IMG/VR virus record: IMGVR_UViG_3300044998_001203
Location: 1 to 37,757 of that record
Direction: 5' to 3' (one strand)
Origin: a virus
Length of the DNA: 37,757 nt
The notes beneath the pieces were generated by a model. The model did no database searches, was not told the origin of the DNA, and worked only from the letters and a program-made list of their open reading frames with translations. A program made the translations under genes and the position numbers. Shown here piece by piece: positions 1-6,603 of the stretch (position 1 is its first letter; every line of letters begins with the position of its first letter).

Positions 1-127
1 TTGCGCGGGTGAGTTTTGCAAGGGTGAGGTCTGCGCGGGTGAGGTCAGCGCGGTTACCTTCTCTCCCGTCGGTCTCCAGCCACAAAGCGTGGCTCGTGAG
101 AATCTTGTTTAGTTCAAGTTGCGTCAT
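1..127. repeat. Terminal direct repeat, left copy
   Basis: Bases 1-127 are identical to 37631-37757. The copy contains the end of the pentapeptide-repeat tract and the unique sequence that follows it, including the start codon of the pentapeptide gene. Joining the ends gives one continuous early operon, which supports circularity. A length of exactly 127 matches a common assembler k-mer, so I read it as an assembly overlap of a circular or terminally redundant molecule. Confidence 0.95.
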
Positions 128-143
128 CGGGTGGGTAATAGGG

Positions 144-440
144 TTAGTTGGGTATCTCAATCTCCGTGGGCGATACCACGCGCGCGTAGGGGAAATGCAG
201 CAGGTTGGGTGGGGGTGTAAGGTGCTCCATCACCCATTGTTCTTGCGCTGCTTCTGCATCCTCGGTGCCCAGATTTTTATATTTATCCAAAAAATTATGG
301 GCCATATCAACTGCCCAATGCAGAAAGGGGCGAGTCTTCCACTCCACGCCCGGCTTATCAATCGGCTCAAACAGTCCTTGCTTGGTCAGGCCATACAGCA
401 GTCCTGAACCGTTGTTGATGGTGGGGATATAGGCTTTCAT
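144..440 (-). CDS. Hypothetical early protein, 98 aa
   Basis: I do not recognise this family. The product is a small soluble-looking protein with no membrane segment; its middle is rich in acidic and aromatic residues and ends in a proline-rich stretch. The ATG at 440 overlaps the stop of the gene upstream (437-733) by 4 nt, the ATGA arrangement seen along this operon, which supports both the gene and its start. The next gene downstream is the pentapeptide protein, whose ATG lies 16 nt further on at 127 (same as 37757). It belongs to the leftward early operon that begins near 2610. Confidence 0.75.
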   Translation of the reverse strand: MKAYIPTINNGSGLLYGLTKQGLFEPIDKPGVEWKTRPFLHWAVDMAHNFLDKYKNLGTEDAEAAQEQWVMEHLTPPPNLLHFPYARVVSPTEIEIPN

Positions 441-733
441 GGGATGGGTTGGTGAAGGGTGGGTGTAAAGGGCGAGAGTTGGCTATCTGCCAGGCAGAGC
501 TGCACCTGCTCGTGATACTCGGTATAGAGATAGACGTAGTTCTGTCTGCCCATCACGCTGTGTCGGTCAAGCATATCCAGCACTGTGCGGTCGCGGCATT
601 CTGCCCGCAGGTTGCCCCATCTCACCGCCGCGTGGTAAGCCCGTTCTGCCCGGTGGGTGCGGTGGATGAAATACACGCTGGTGGTTAGCGAGACTACCAA
701 CAGCAAGGTCATCGTCCAGTGTAACTGCTTCAT
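437..733 (-). CDS. Small membrane-anchored early protein, 98 aa
   Basis: A hydrophobic segment at about residues 6-25 is followed by a basic, His/Arg-rich stretch, so the protein is probably anchored in the inner membrane. The rest is polar with two cysteines (around residues 46 and 80) and no motif I recognise. It overlaps both neighbours by 4 nt (437-440 and 730-733), so it is translated as part of the early operon. The role is unknown. Small anchored proteins in early operons sometimes act on host envelope functions, but nothing here shows that. Confidence 0.75.
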   Translation of the reverse strand: MKQLHWTMTLLLVVSLTTSVYFIHRTHRAERAYHAAVRWGNLRAECRDRTVLDMLDRHSVMGRQNYVYLYTEYHEQVQLCLADSQLSPFTPTLHQPIP

Positions 734-1008
734 TGGCCGTATTGGTTAAGGATGAAGCCCATTTCGGAGATGACGTTAAACTCGCCCCTATAGAGCGTGT
801 AGGTAGGTTCAGTGAGGACGTGGGTTGGCACACTAGTCGGCTCAGGTGTATTGTGCGACACATTGCCCTTGCTGGTAAAGGCAATCACGTAGCGCGGTTC
901 GAAACCGGGCCTGTCGAACAGTGGCGGCTTAATTGCAATGACGCGTCCGCGCCATTTGCCGGCGCTCACTATGTCGCCGAGCTTAGCAGGTTTCAGGGAT
1001 TTTTTCAT
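730..1008 (-). CDS. Hypothetical early protein, 92 aa
   Basis: Residues 8-25 (KLGDIVSAGKWRGRVIAI) look like the first strands of a small SH3/KOW-type beta barrel, a fold often used to bind nucleic acid or protein; this is a weak resemblance only. The rest is beta-rich and has no catalytic motif. It overlaps the upstream gene (1005-1757) and the downstream gene (437-733) by 4 nt each, so it is an ordinary member of the early operon. Function unknown. Confidence 0.7.
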   Translation of the reverse strand: MKKSLKPAKLGDIVSAGKWRGRVIAIKPPLFDRPGFEPRYVIAFTSKGNVSHNTPEPTSVPTHVLTEPTYTLYRGEFNVISEMGFILNQYGQ

Positions 1009-1757
1009 ACGGTTGCTGCGTGAGAGGTTGGCGTGGGTAACGTATAGACTTTGCGCGGGTCCTTGCCGCGCTTGCGCAGGGTGTCCAGTTGTTGGGCCAG
1101 TTCTGCATTGATGGCGAGCAGATGGTCGCGCTCTTGCTTCACGGTGCCATAGGCTGATGCCCAGGCACTTACTTGGGTTTGACGCAGGTCAGCCTCCGCC
1201 TGCTTACCGGCCTCTGCATTGCGCAGCTCTGCCATCAGCTTGGTACGCTCGGCAAATGGGTTGCCCGGTTGCGGCTCGGCCTCGGTCAGTGCCTGTAGCT
1301 TCAGCGTGGCATCCAGCACCTCCTCGCGCAGGGCATCCAGATGGTCAGGCTCCAGTTGCAGATTGCGCAGGGTCACAATCGCCAGCCCTTTGCGGTTGGC
1401 CCGGTCCATATCCCAGCCATAAGAGTTCAGCCATTTGGTCAGCAGCTTATGCCATGGCAGGCCAAATCCTTGCTCGCATATCAGGTCCAGCAGGGTTACC
1501 TCAGCCGCAGTCAATGCGTTGGGATACACCACCACCCAGTCCTGCATCCGATACCAGCCCTGTAGTTGTGTGCTCGCTTTGCCCACCATCAGGCGCACCA
1601 GCTGATTGTGTTGCAGCATGGGGTCTATACCCGGCACCATTTCATACAGGATTTTAGCGCGGTATTTATACTGCGGCAACCCTGTCCTACACAGTGTGGC
1701 GTAGTCTTCTTCAGCCACCGGGCGAGCGGGCATGCCTTTGTGCAGTTCGTTAAGCAT
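1005..1757 (-). CDS. Hypothetical early protein with C-terminal coiled coil, 250 aa
   Basis: The product has a globular N-terminal half (about residues 1-130, several Trp and Tyr) and a long charged helical part (about 140-235) rich in Glu, Ala, Gln and Leu that should form a coiled coil. A basic tail (RKRGKDPRK) follows. I see no enzyme motif. Its ATG lies 6 nt after the stop of the upstream gene (1764), and its end overlaps the next gene by 4 nt. It is the largest unknown in the first part of the early operon, so it may be a DNA-associated or scaffolding factor, but this is a guess from shape alone. Confidence 0.72.
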   Translation of the reverse strand: MLNELHKGMPARPVAEEDYATLCRTGLPQYKYRAKILYEMVPGIDPMLQHNQLVRLMVGKASTQLQGWYRMQDWVVVYPNALTAAEVTLLDLICEQGFGLPWHKLLTKWLNSYGWDMDRANRKGLAIVTLRNLQLEPDHLDALREEVLDATLKLQALTEAEPQPGNPFAERTKLMAELRNAEAGKQAEADLRQTQVSAWASAYGTVKQERDHLLAINAELAQQLDTLRKRGKDPRKVYTLPTPTSHAATV

Positions 1758-1763
1758 GGCGGA

Positions 1764-2204
1764 TTAGCGGGTTTGGGTAAGTTGTGCGTGACCAATTACC
1801 CCACTTTCGGGAGCGTTTTCGGCCATTATCGCCCTCGCCTGGGCATGTTGGATGGCGCGCAGTTTGAGCGCCGCAAAGTCCAGCGCCTGCACTTCGGCTT
1901 GCAGCTGCTCTATCCGCAATAGGACAATCTGTGGACTGCAATCACTTATCTCACTGCCCAAATCCAACTGGTAGTAGCTTTTGCCGCTGCCGGGTGCCAA
2001 AAAGCGATGCAGGGTCAGCGTCTGAAATGCGCGATAGCTTTTGCATGCGAGCACCATCAGCCCTGCATCCCAGTCCAGCAGTAGGTACTGGTGCTGTGAT
2101 TGGTGATAGGTGAATTGTGGGCGGTTATACGCCGGGCGGTCTATCCGGATGCGATAGCGCGTGGGTGGTGGCGCGATTTGCGCAGCATCAATGGCAGGAT
2201 TCAT
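1764..2204 (-). CDS. Hypothetical early protein, 146 aa
   Basis: I chose the ATG at 2204. A longer reading to 2297 would overlap the upstream gene and adds a low-complexity Ser/Pro stretch. The N-terminal half has many aromatic residues and alternating hydrophobics (beta-rich); the C-terminal half is an Ala/Gln/Leu-rich helix (about residues 85-125) that could form a coiled coil. No family recognised. It is separated from its neighbours by 28 and 6 nt in the same operon. Confidence 0.65.
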   Translation of the reverse strand: MNPAIDAAQIAPPPTRYRIRIDRPAYNRPQFTYHQSQHQYLLLDWDAGLMVLACKSYRAFQTLTLHRFLAPGSGKSYYQLDLGSEISDCSPQIVLLRIEQLQAEVQALDFAALKLRAIQHAQARAIMAENAPESGVIGHAQLTQTR

Positions 2205-2232
2205 TGGATGTATGGGAGAAAATGAGTAGGGA

Positions 2233-2583
2233 CTAGGATTTGGGCGCGATCCAAACGCCCGGCTTTCGGCTGCGGGCAAGGATTGTCTGCTGGTCATTGC
2301 TCAGCTTAATGGTCTTTTGTCCGGCCTTGTGCGGGGTGGCCGCGCGGCGCAGGGCAATCAGTGCTTCGGCCTCCAGGCGATAGGCTTCCGCCAGTTGGTT
2401 CCGGGCCTCTACCAGATTCAGGCGGCTTTCGTCCTCCAGGCGGTCTAAGTCGGGCCCGGCCACGTGCGGGGGGCGCATGCTTGTTGAATGTCGAAGTCCT
2501 ACATGCTGCAGAGCCTGCCTCTTATGGCTAGCCCGTGCGCCCCCTTGGGCGACGTGGTTTGTGTGCGATGGGTTTGCGGGCAT
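2233..2583 (-). CDS. First gene of the early operon, hypothetical, 116 aa
   Basis: This is the promoter-proximal early gene. An ATG at 2616 exists, but it lies inside the -7 element and operator, so transcription would start downstream of it; the ATG at 2583 is the first usable one. Another ATG at 2478 would give 81 aa and begins the part that looks best conserved. That part is a helical, Arg/Glu/Ala-rich segment (DRLEDESRLNLVEARNQLAE) followed by a basic tail. Copy C of the operator motif (2490-2507) lies just upstream of this second ATG, so the real start may be 2478. Function unknown. Confidence 0.55.
   Translation of the reverse strand: MPANPSHTNHVAQGGARASHKRQALQHVGLRHSTSMRPPHVAGPDLDRLEDESRLNLVEARNQLAEAYRLEAEALIALRRAATPHKAGQKTIKLSNDQQTILARSRKPGVWIAPKS
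2490..2507 (+). promoter_or_regulatory. Operator-like motif, copy C
   Basis: GTCGAAGTCCTACATGCT matches copy B (2708-2725) at 16 of 18 positions and the reverse strand of copy A (2588-2605) at its first nine bases and most of the rest. It is flanked by GCATG/CATGC inverted ends (2475-2479 and 2502-2506). Probably a secondary binding site for the XRE repressor at 2733. Confidence 0.55.
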
Positions 2584-2587
2584 GGCA

Positions 2588-2619
2588 TGTATGTTTGACT
2601 TCGACGGCTCAAACATACA
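2588..2619. promoter_or_regulatory. Operator: perfect 11-bp inverted repeat over the early promoter
   Basis: TGTATGTTTGA (2588-2598) and TCAAACATACA (2609-2619) are perfect inverted repeats around a 10-bp spacer. The right arm contains the -7 element of the leftward early promoter (2610-2617). A protein bound here would block RNA polymerase. The spacer and left arm contain, on the - strand, the shared GTCGAAGTC motif (2597-2605), so this is operator copy A. The obvious ligand is the XRE repressor encoded at 2733. Confidence 0.7.
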
Positions 2620-2641
2620 CCTGAAAAAGTTGTATTGTCAA
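2610..2641 (-). promoter_or_regulatory. Leftward early promoter
   Basis: On the - strand there is TTG at 2641-2639, 21 nt, then TATGTTTG at 2617-2610. This matches the Bacteroidota housekeeping promoter pattern (TTTG/TTG, then TAnnTTTG). The spacing and the TTGACA start are the same as in the two cargo promoters at 12659-12690 and 16620-16651. It should drive the early operon leftward through the circle junction. Confidence 0.7.
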
Positions 2642-2707
2642 GACTATGTAATTTATTCACCCATATTGATTTAGAACTTTTTTTTCTGTATGCCGTAGAC
2701 TTGCATA

Positions 2708-2725
2708 GTCGAAGTCTTACATACT
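2708..2725 (+). promoter_or_regulatory. Operator-like motif, copy B
   Basis: GTCGAAGTCTTACATACT lies 8 bp before the repressor ATG at 2733. It shares the nine-base core with copies A and C. The region also carries AGACTT (2698-2703) and AAGTCT (2712-2717) as an inverted pair. Its position suits autoregulation of the repressor gene. A weak -7-like TAGACTTG is at 2696-2703 on the + strand, without a well-spaced -33 element. Confidence 0.6.
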
Positions 2726-2732
2726 ACTTAAA

Positions 2733-3131
2733 ATGGAAAAGGAAAAATTAACCCTAGTAGTGGGTAAAAGAATAGCTGCTTTGCGAAAAGCTAAAGGCTA
2801 TAGTCAGGGTGATTTAGCAGAAATGTTAAATTACAGCCACTATAACAATGTCTATAAGCTTGAATCGGGTAAAATAGGCATATCAATTGATATGCTTGAA
2901 TCTGTTTGCAAAGTTCTAGACTGTACTATGTTTGATTTGATTGGTTATCCAGATAATGAAAACTATAATATAATATTGGAAAAACTAAATGAATGCGAAA
3001 AAAGGGCAGAAATTGAACGCACGAAATATATACGTCTACGTTCTTTGGCGCGTGAAAAAGCGCAAGACCTATATCAGTTGTTTGTGGAGCCCGAGGCTCT
3101 GGTTAGCTACTCTATCGCAGCCCAGCCATGA
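2733..3131 (+). CDS. XRE-family repressor, 132 aa
   Basis: Residues 10-66 form a classic HTH_3/XRE DNA-binding domain: the two helices of the HTH motif span about residues 23-44 (SQGDLAEML, then YNNVYKLESGK), followed by a dimerisation-type helix. The C-terminal 60 residues are charged and helical and could be an oligomerisation domain. There is no S24 peptidase domain, so induction is unlikely to use RecA-stimulated self-cleavage. The gene is divergent from the early operon, with operator motifs between the two starts, which marks it as the likely lysogeny repressor. It is AT-richer than the structural genes. Confidence 0.88.
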   Translation: MEKEKLTLVVGKRIAALRKAKGYSQGDLAEMLNYSHYNNVYKLESGKIGISIDMLESVCKVLDCTMFDLIGYPDNENYNIILEKLNECEKRAEIERTKYIRLRSLAREKAQDLYQLFVEPEALVSYSIAAQP

Positions 3132-3505
3132 ATCGTAAATCGCAATGGCTACTGGTGTACGTGATCTGTTTTATTACGTTCATAATTGTGTTAATTGCCA
3201 TCATTGGTAATGATGATATCCCCACCAAAATATTAGCAAAAGAGGAATTCTCTGAAAAGGATTGGCCCTACACGGTTAAATCGCTGCGTGTAGAGTGCTA
3301 TAATGAATTAGGGGTTATCGGTTATACAGATGATGGCCGCTTAGTTGGATTAAATGGTTCTGCAAAAAACCTATTACGTGCAAATAATATTTATTTTATA
3401 GATCATTACGAAATATGCAAAAAAGACAAAGACAGGTACGGTGTCTATGTGTATTACTCGCAATGCTTTGATTTACCCATGTCGCTAAGTCCATGTAGGA
3501 AGTAG
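3128..3505 (+). CDS. Membrane-anchored protein co-expressed with the repressor, 125 aa
   Basis: The ATG overlaps the repressor stop by 4 nt (ATGA), so the two should be expressed together in the lysogen. One membrane helix spans about residues 8-27 with a positive N-terminus, placing the C-terminal domain outside the inner membrane. That domain (about residues 45-120) has four Cys and a segment, RVECYNELGVIGYTDDGR...LNGSAKN, that resembles the small DUF2511 (YebY-like) fold; this is a family resemblance by eye, not a search result. The position next to the repressor is typical of lysogenic-conversion or superinfection-exclusion genes, which is my inference. Confidence 0.75.
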   Translation: MNRKSQWLLVYVICFITFIIVLIAIIGNDDIPTKILAKEEFSEKDWPYTVKSLRVECYNELGVIGYTDDGRLVGLNGSAKNLLRANNIYFIDHYEICKKDKDRYGVYVYYSQCFDLPMSLSPCRK

Positions 3506-3610
3506 CCAGTCACCCTGAAAGTCACCTATTCCTGCATTCTTTCTGCCCGTTTCCGCGTTCTTTTCCCTCGCTGTGTGCTTCTCCAGCCCCTTGGGCGCAT
3601 CCTCGCTTTC

Positions 3611-3654
3611 TACGGATCAGAAGGTTTGGGGTTCGAATCCCTACGGGTGCACAA
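3611..3654 (+). other. attP core: 3' part of tRNA-Arg(ACG)
   Basis: The sequence runs from the anticodon loop CTACGGA (3611-3617) through a variable loop, a T-arm with TTCGAAT loop (3633-3639) and 5-bp stem, to the acceptor strand CGGGTGC and discriminator A (3645-3652). CCA is not encoded. No 5' half is present: the bases before 3611 do not pair with TCAGA. This is therefore not a working tRNA but the identity segment that would rebuild the host tRNA-Arg gene after integration. Confidence 0.85.
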
Positions 3655-3660
3655 TTTTTT

Positions 3661-3678
3661 GGGGCGGGAAACCGCCCC
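3661..3678. other. GC-rich stem-loop beside the attP core
   Basis: GGGGCGG-GAAA-CCGCCCC forms a 7-bp stem with a GAAA loop. The T tract is on the wrong side (3655-3660, before the stem on the + strand) for a terminator acting on either strand here. It may be carried host sequence from downstream of the tRNA gene or part of the attP structure. Confidence 0.5.
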
Positions 3679-3752
3679 GGCAGACAAGGAGGAACGCAGT
3701 TTGGGCGGAAAATGAGTAGGGACCATTTTCTCTCCTTAAACCAAAGTCACCC

Positions 3753-4946
3753 TTGAAGTCACCCTATACTGCGCTGCCCCAGCAATTGGAACGCAGCACC
3801 TACGCACTCCACCTGCATTGCAGGGGCAATGAGTTAAGTAAAGCGTGGTTCGTCCGGGTTAGCGTGAAGCTAACGGATGGACGGATATATCGCAAAGACT
3901 ATAAGCGCGACCTAGCCAACTACACCACGATTGCCACACGTACCCGGCGCGGGCAGCACTGGATAAAGGAGCTGGGCAAGCTGTTACGCTCTGGTTGGCG
4001 GCCCGCCCCCCCCCAAGGATGGTTGCCTGAACAGATTACTAACCAGCCTGTTGGACTGCATGCTGCCCTGTTGGAGGCATTGGAGGCCAAGCGCAGCCTG
4101 CGCCGCGCCACGTTTAAGAGCTATTACATGGTGATGACCAAGTTGGAGGCATTCTGCGGGCAACGGTTTGGCGGCTGGCCGCTGGTGGGTGACTTTAGCA
4201 CGGCCGATGCAAGGGCCTATCAGCAGTGGTTGCACAAAGGCGGACTGGGCAATACCAGCGTAAATACCTACTGTACGTGCACAGCGGGCCTGTTTGCCGA
4301 AGTTGTGCGCGCGGGGCATATAGAGGCAAACCCGTTTTTTCGGTTGCCCAAACTGCGGATTGACCCCAAGCTGCATCGACCATTTACGCCTGAGCAGATG
4401 CAACTTATCCACACACACCTGTTAGAGCGCCACCCGGTGTTGGGATTCTTTATCGAGTTAATGCACTACTCACTTTTGCGCCCGGCGGAAATCTGTAAGC
4501 TGAAATTTGAGCATCTGGACCCGAAAACCGGGCGACTGCTGGTGCCGGGCGAAGTCCGCAAAAACCGCAAACCCCACATGGCGCTATTGCCCAGCTGGAC
4601 GGTGGACAAATGGGAGGCGCTGGCGCGCGATTACCCCCGCCATTACCATGTGTTCGGGTTCCGGTTCAGCCCTGGTGAGCGTCCCGCGGTGCGCGATTCG
4701 TTCAGCACTCGCCACCGGGCAATCATGGATGAGTTGGGCTTTGGCGCGCATTACACACTGTATAGTTGGCGGCACAGTGGCGCGGCGGCACTAGTGGAGG
4801 CGGGTGTGGACATTTTCGACTTGCAACGCCAGATGGGCCACTCCAACCCCACTACCACGCAGGTGTATTTGCGCGCGCTAGGCTTTGTGCCGAGCAAGGA
4901 TTTGCGTGCCAAGTTCGTGCAGCTAGGTACTGGCCCAGGGCCGTGA
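3753..4946 (+). CDS. int: Tyrosine integrase, about 397 aa
   Basis: Site-specific recombinase that should integrate the phage at tRNA-Arg. An arm-DNA-binding domain (about residues 14-82), a SAM-like core-binding domain (about 95-205) and a catalytic domain (about 210-390) follow in order. Catalytic residues visible are Arg243 (SLLRPAEI), the WRH motif (Arg340, His341), MGHS, and the nucleophile Tyr372. The usual first His of HxLRH is Tyr (YSWRH), as I have seen in other Bacteroidota integrases. No ATG exists in frame before the domain, so I give TTG at 3753; it overlaps the stop of a 14-codon frame beginning with ATG at 3712 and lies inside the right arm sites. The 3' end overlaps the convergent late operon by 24 bp. 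Confidence 0.92.
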   Translation: MKSPYTALPQQLERSTYALHLHCRGNELSKAWFVRVSVKLTDGRIYRKDYKRDLANYTTIATRTRRGQHWIKELGKLLRSGWRPAPPQGWLPEQITNQPVGLHAALLEALEAKRSLRRATFKSYYMVMTKLEAFCGQRFGGWPLVGDFSTADARAYQQWLHKGGLGNTSVNTYCTCTAGLFAEVVRAGHIEANPFFRLPKLRIDPKLHRPFTPEQMQLIHTHLLERHPVLGFFIELMHYSLLRPAEICKLKFEHLDPKTGRLLVPGEVRKNRKPHMALLPSWTVDKWEALARDYPRHYHVFGFRFSPGERPAVRDSFSTRHRAIMDELGFGAHYTLYSWRHSGAAALVEAGVDIFDLQRQMGHSNPTTTQVYLRALGFVPSKDLRAKFVQLGTGPGP

Positions 4947-5393
4947 AGGCTCCGGCCTGGCGGATAGGCTAAAGTGGGTGCGCGCCTGATAGCTAATACG
5001 GCTGACGGAAAAGCCATCTCCCCGGATGTTATCCACGATTGTGGGTTGGGTGAGGCCGCCAATAATGCCTTCCTCATCGCTCCAGTGGTGAAACAGCGCC
5101 TGTAGTTCGTCTCGCTGGTCGAGGATAGTGAGCGCTGCATCCTGCATATCCGCGTCGTCATAGGTACTCAGCAGGTTGCCCTGCACCAGATGCAGGGTGA
5201 TCGTGGCCAGATAAATGACGGTGCCGTCTCCCAGCTTCTGTGGTTCGAATCTTTCGAATGCCACAAACACGGCGGGTTTGCGCAGCTCCTCCAGATTGTC
5301 GCCGTTAGTTTGTCCGCGGAACAGGTCGATATGCCGAAGCCATTCTAAGGCTTTCAGTCGCTCACTAATGGATAAGTAGGCTTGTTTCTGCAT
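4923..5393 (-). CDS. Last late-operon gene, possible tail terminator, 156 aa
   Basis: The product has a helical N-terminus, a central beta-rich region with alternating hydrophobics (AVFVAFERF, TVIYLATITLHLVQG) and the pattern of a small tail-completion or terminator protein. I cannot name a family with confidence. Such genes usually sit between head and sheath genes, but no candidate is seen there, so this one may fill the role. The last residues, rich in Pro/Ser, are encoded in the overlap with the end of the integrase gene. It follows the 128-aa gene with a 2-nt gap. Confidence 0.7.
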   Translation of the reverse strand: MQKQAYLSISERLKALEWLRHIDLFRGQTNGDNLEELRKPAVFVAFERFEPQKLGDGTVIYLATITLHLVQGNLLSTYDDADMQDAALTILDQRDELQALFHHWSDEEGIIGGLTQPTIVDNIRGDGFSVSRISYQARTHFSLSARPEPSRPWAST

Positions 5394-5395
5394 GG

Positions 5396-5782
5396 CTAAA
5401 GACTGTAGGGTTGCAGGATATAGGTGGTTCCGGAAATGCGATAGGACTCAACGATGGCAGTCATGCGGTCGCGAATGCCTCCTTGTAGGGGTATGCGACT
5501 GGGCACGCGGACGGTGAATTGCCCCGGTTGGTTGGGTGTATCCACAATTTGGATTTGCCGAAAGGCGAGGTCGAACTCCTCATTGAGTTTATCGGCCAGC
5601 ACCATTACCTGCCCACGCAGGGCCACCCGCCGCAGCATGTCATCGGTACGCGCGCGGAACCTGCGGTTCAGGTCGTTGAGGGGCCAAAGCAGGGCGGTGA
5701 ACAGCGCCACCAACCTGCGCCCGCGAAGCATCCACGGCAGCCAGTTATGCACAAAAGGTCCTACGGACAGCTTGTCGTTCAT
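5396..5782 (-). CDS. Distal tail/baseplate protein, 128 aa
   Basis: A hydrophobic, Trp-rich N-terminal segment (about residues 5-35, HNWLPWMLRGRRLVALFTALL) precedes an Arg-rich helix and a C-terminal beta region. The hydrophobic stretch is probably buried packing and not a membrane helix. The gene overlaps the gpJ-like gene by 4 nt and follows it directly, which is where P2-type phages encode gpI. I see no sequence proof of gpI homology. A baseplate role is inferred from position. Confidence 0.7.
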   Translation of the reverse strand: MNDKLSVGPFVHNWLPWMLRGRRLVALFTALLWPLNDLNRRFRARTDDMLRRVALRGQVMVLADKLNEEFDLAFRQIQIVDTPNQPGQFTVRVPSRIPLQGGIRDRMTAIVESYRISGTTYILQPYSL

Positions 5783-6585
5783 TGGACGATGTAGCTAAGG
5801 GTGTTGAGTAGTGGCGTTTCAGGGTTGACTTCCGCCGCGCCAGAGTAGAGCTGGTAGAATCGCGGGTTGGTCTGGGTGGCGGCGTTGGGGTGACGGATGC
5901 TGCTGCTGGCCACGATGAAGTCCTTTACGCCAGGCACTTTCTGCACCGCATCCACCAGTGCCGATTCGCGATAAAATCCTCCATAGTCAATGCCCAGCAG
6001 GTAATCGGTAATGGCTTTTTCCACTGCGGGCCTCAGCACACTAAGCGGCACGAGCGCGTCGCGGTAGACAGTAGCGGTGACGGTCAGGTAATCGTTGCGC
6101 ACCGACCGTAGGGTGAGATGGATTCCGGCAAACTTCACTTGGTTCATATAGGCGGCGAAGGCCTCCAGTTCGAGCGCTGTGAGTGCCACTGTTTGGCCCG
6201 CGGATAGTTTGGCTACCTTCATCAGCAGTTCGCCCGGAACGGGTGTCTCGTTGACTACAGCGCGTGCAATCAGTTGCTTGGATTCGTCTACTACGGCGTA
6301 TCCGGGCTTACCGTCCACCAGTATCAGCGCGTCGCCCAGCTGAAATGCGCGTGCTTGTTCGGCATACCAGAGCGGGGTACCGGTGCGGGTGCCTTCGAAT
6401 CGCGCCTCTAGGGCTTCGGCCCGGTCCTCCCATATCTGTTCGTGGAGCCAGAGGATATTGGCCAGCAACCCGCGCAGGATTCGTGCGAAGGATAGGTCGC
6501 TATCGGTGTCAAATTGTGCTAGCAGTGCGCTTGCGGCCCACTTTTCGGCAATTTGGTTTTCTATTTCGGCCAGAGTACGGCGCAT
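5779..6585 (-). CDS. Baseplate J-like wedge protein, 268 aa
   Basis: This matches the P2 gpJ / Mu gp47 / T4 gp6 type of baseplate wedge protein. Features are an N-terminal helical segment, a central region, and a C-terminal half with an alpha/beta repeat containing LRPAVEKAITDYL and ALVDAVQKVPGVKDF, the latter being a recurrent signature in this family. At 268 aa it is near the size of P2 gpJ. It lies after the gp25-like gene and before the small 128-aa gene, the usual order for contractile tails. Confidence 0.85.
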   Translation of the reverse strand: MRRTLAEIENQIAEKWAASALLAQFDTDSDLSFARILRGLLANILWLHEQIWEDRAEALEARFEGTRTGTPLWYAEQARAFQLGDALILVDGKPGYAVVDESKQLIARAVVNETPVPGELLMKVAKLSAGQTVALTALELEAFAAYMNQVKFAGIHLTLRSVRNDYLTVTATVYRDALVPLSVLRPAVEKAITDYLLGIDYGGFYRESALVDAVQKVPGVKDFIVASSSIRHPNAATQTNPRFYQLYSGAAEVNPETPLLNTLSYIVQ

Positions 6586-6603
6586 GGTGGGTTAACTTAA
6601 AGG

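Larger units (their letters stand above)
3508..3763. other. attP region with paired arm sites
   Basis: Two AGTCACC heptamers 12 bp apart (3508 and 3520) lie left of the core, and two more 12 bp apart (3745 and 3757) lie right of it, all in the same orientation. The surrounding bases also match (AGTCACCCTGAAAGTCACC and AGTCACCCTTGAAGTCACC). They sit about 85 and 90 bp from the core. This is the expected architecture for arm-type sites of a tyrosine integrase. The 247-bp gap holds no gene other than a possible 14-codon reading frame at 3712. Confidence 0.75.

Noticed and set aside
567-884. 105-aa - strand frame overlapping two small early genes
   Set aside because: It conflicts with a run of genes that overlap by 4 nt, and its composition is that of a shifted frame.
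3611-3654. Functional tRNA gene
   Set aside because: Only the part from the anticodon loop to the 3' end is present; there is no D-arm or 5' acceptor strand. It is the attP core.
3661-3678. Intrinsic terminator
   Set aside because: The stem is good but the T run is on the 5' side for the + strand and reads as A after the stem on the - strand.
2218-3723. 16-bp direct repeat GAAAATGAGTAGGGAC at 2218-2233 and 3708-3723
   Set aside because: One exact 16-bp match in a genome of this size is not far from chance, and I see no shared context except an ATG in each copy.
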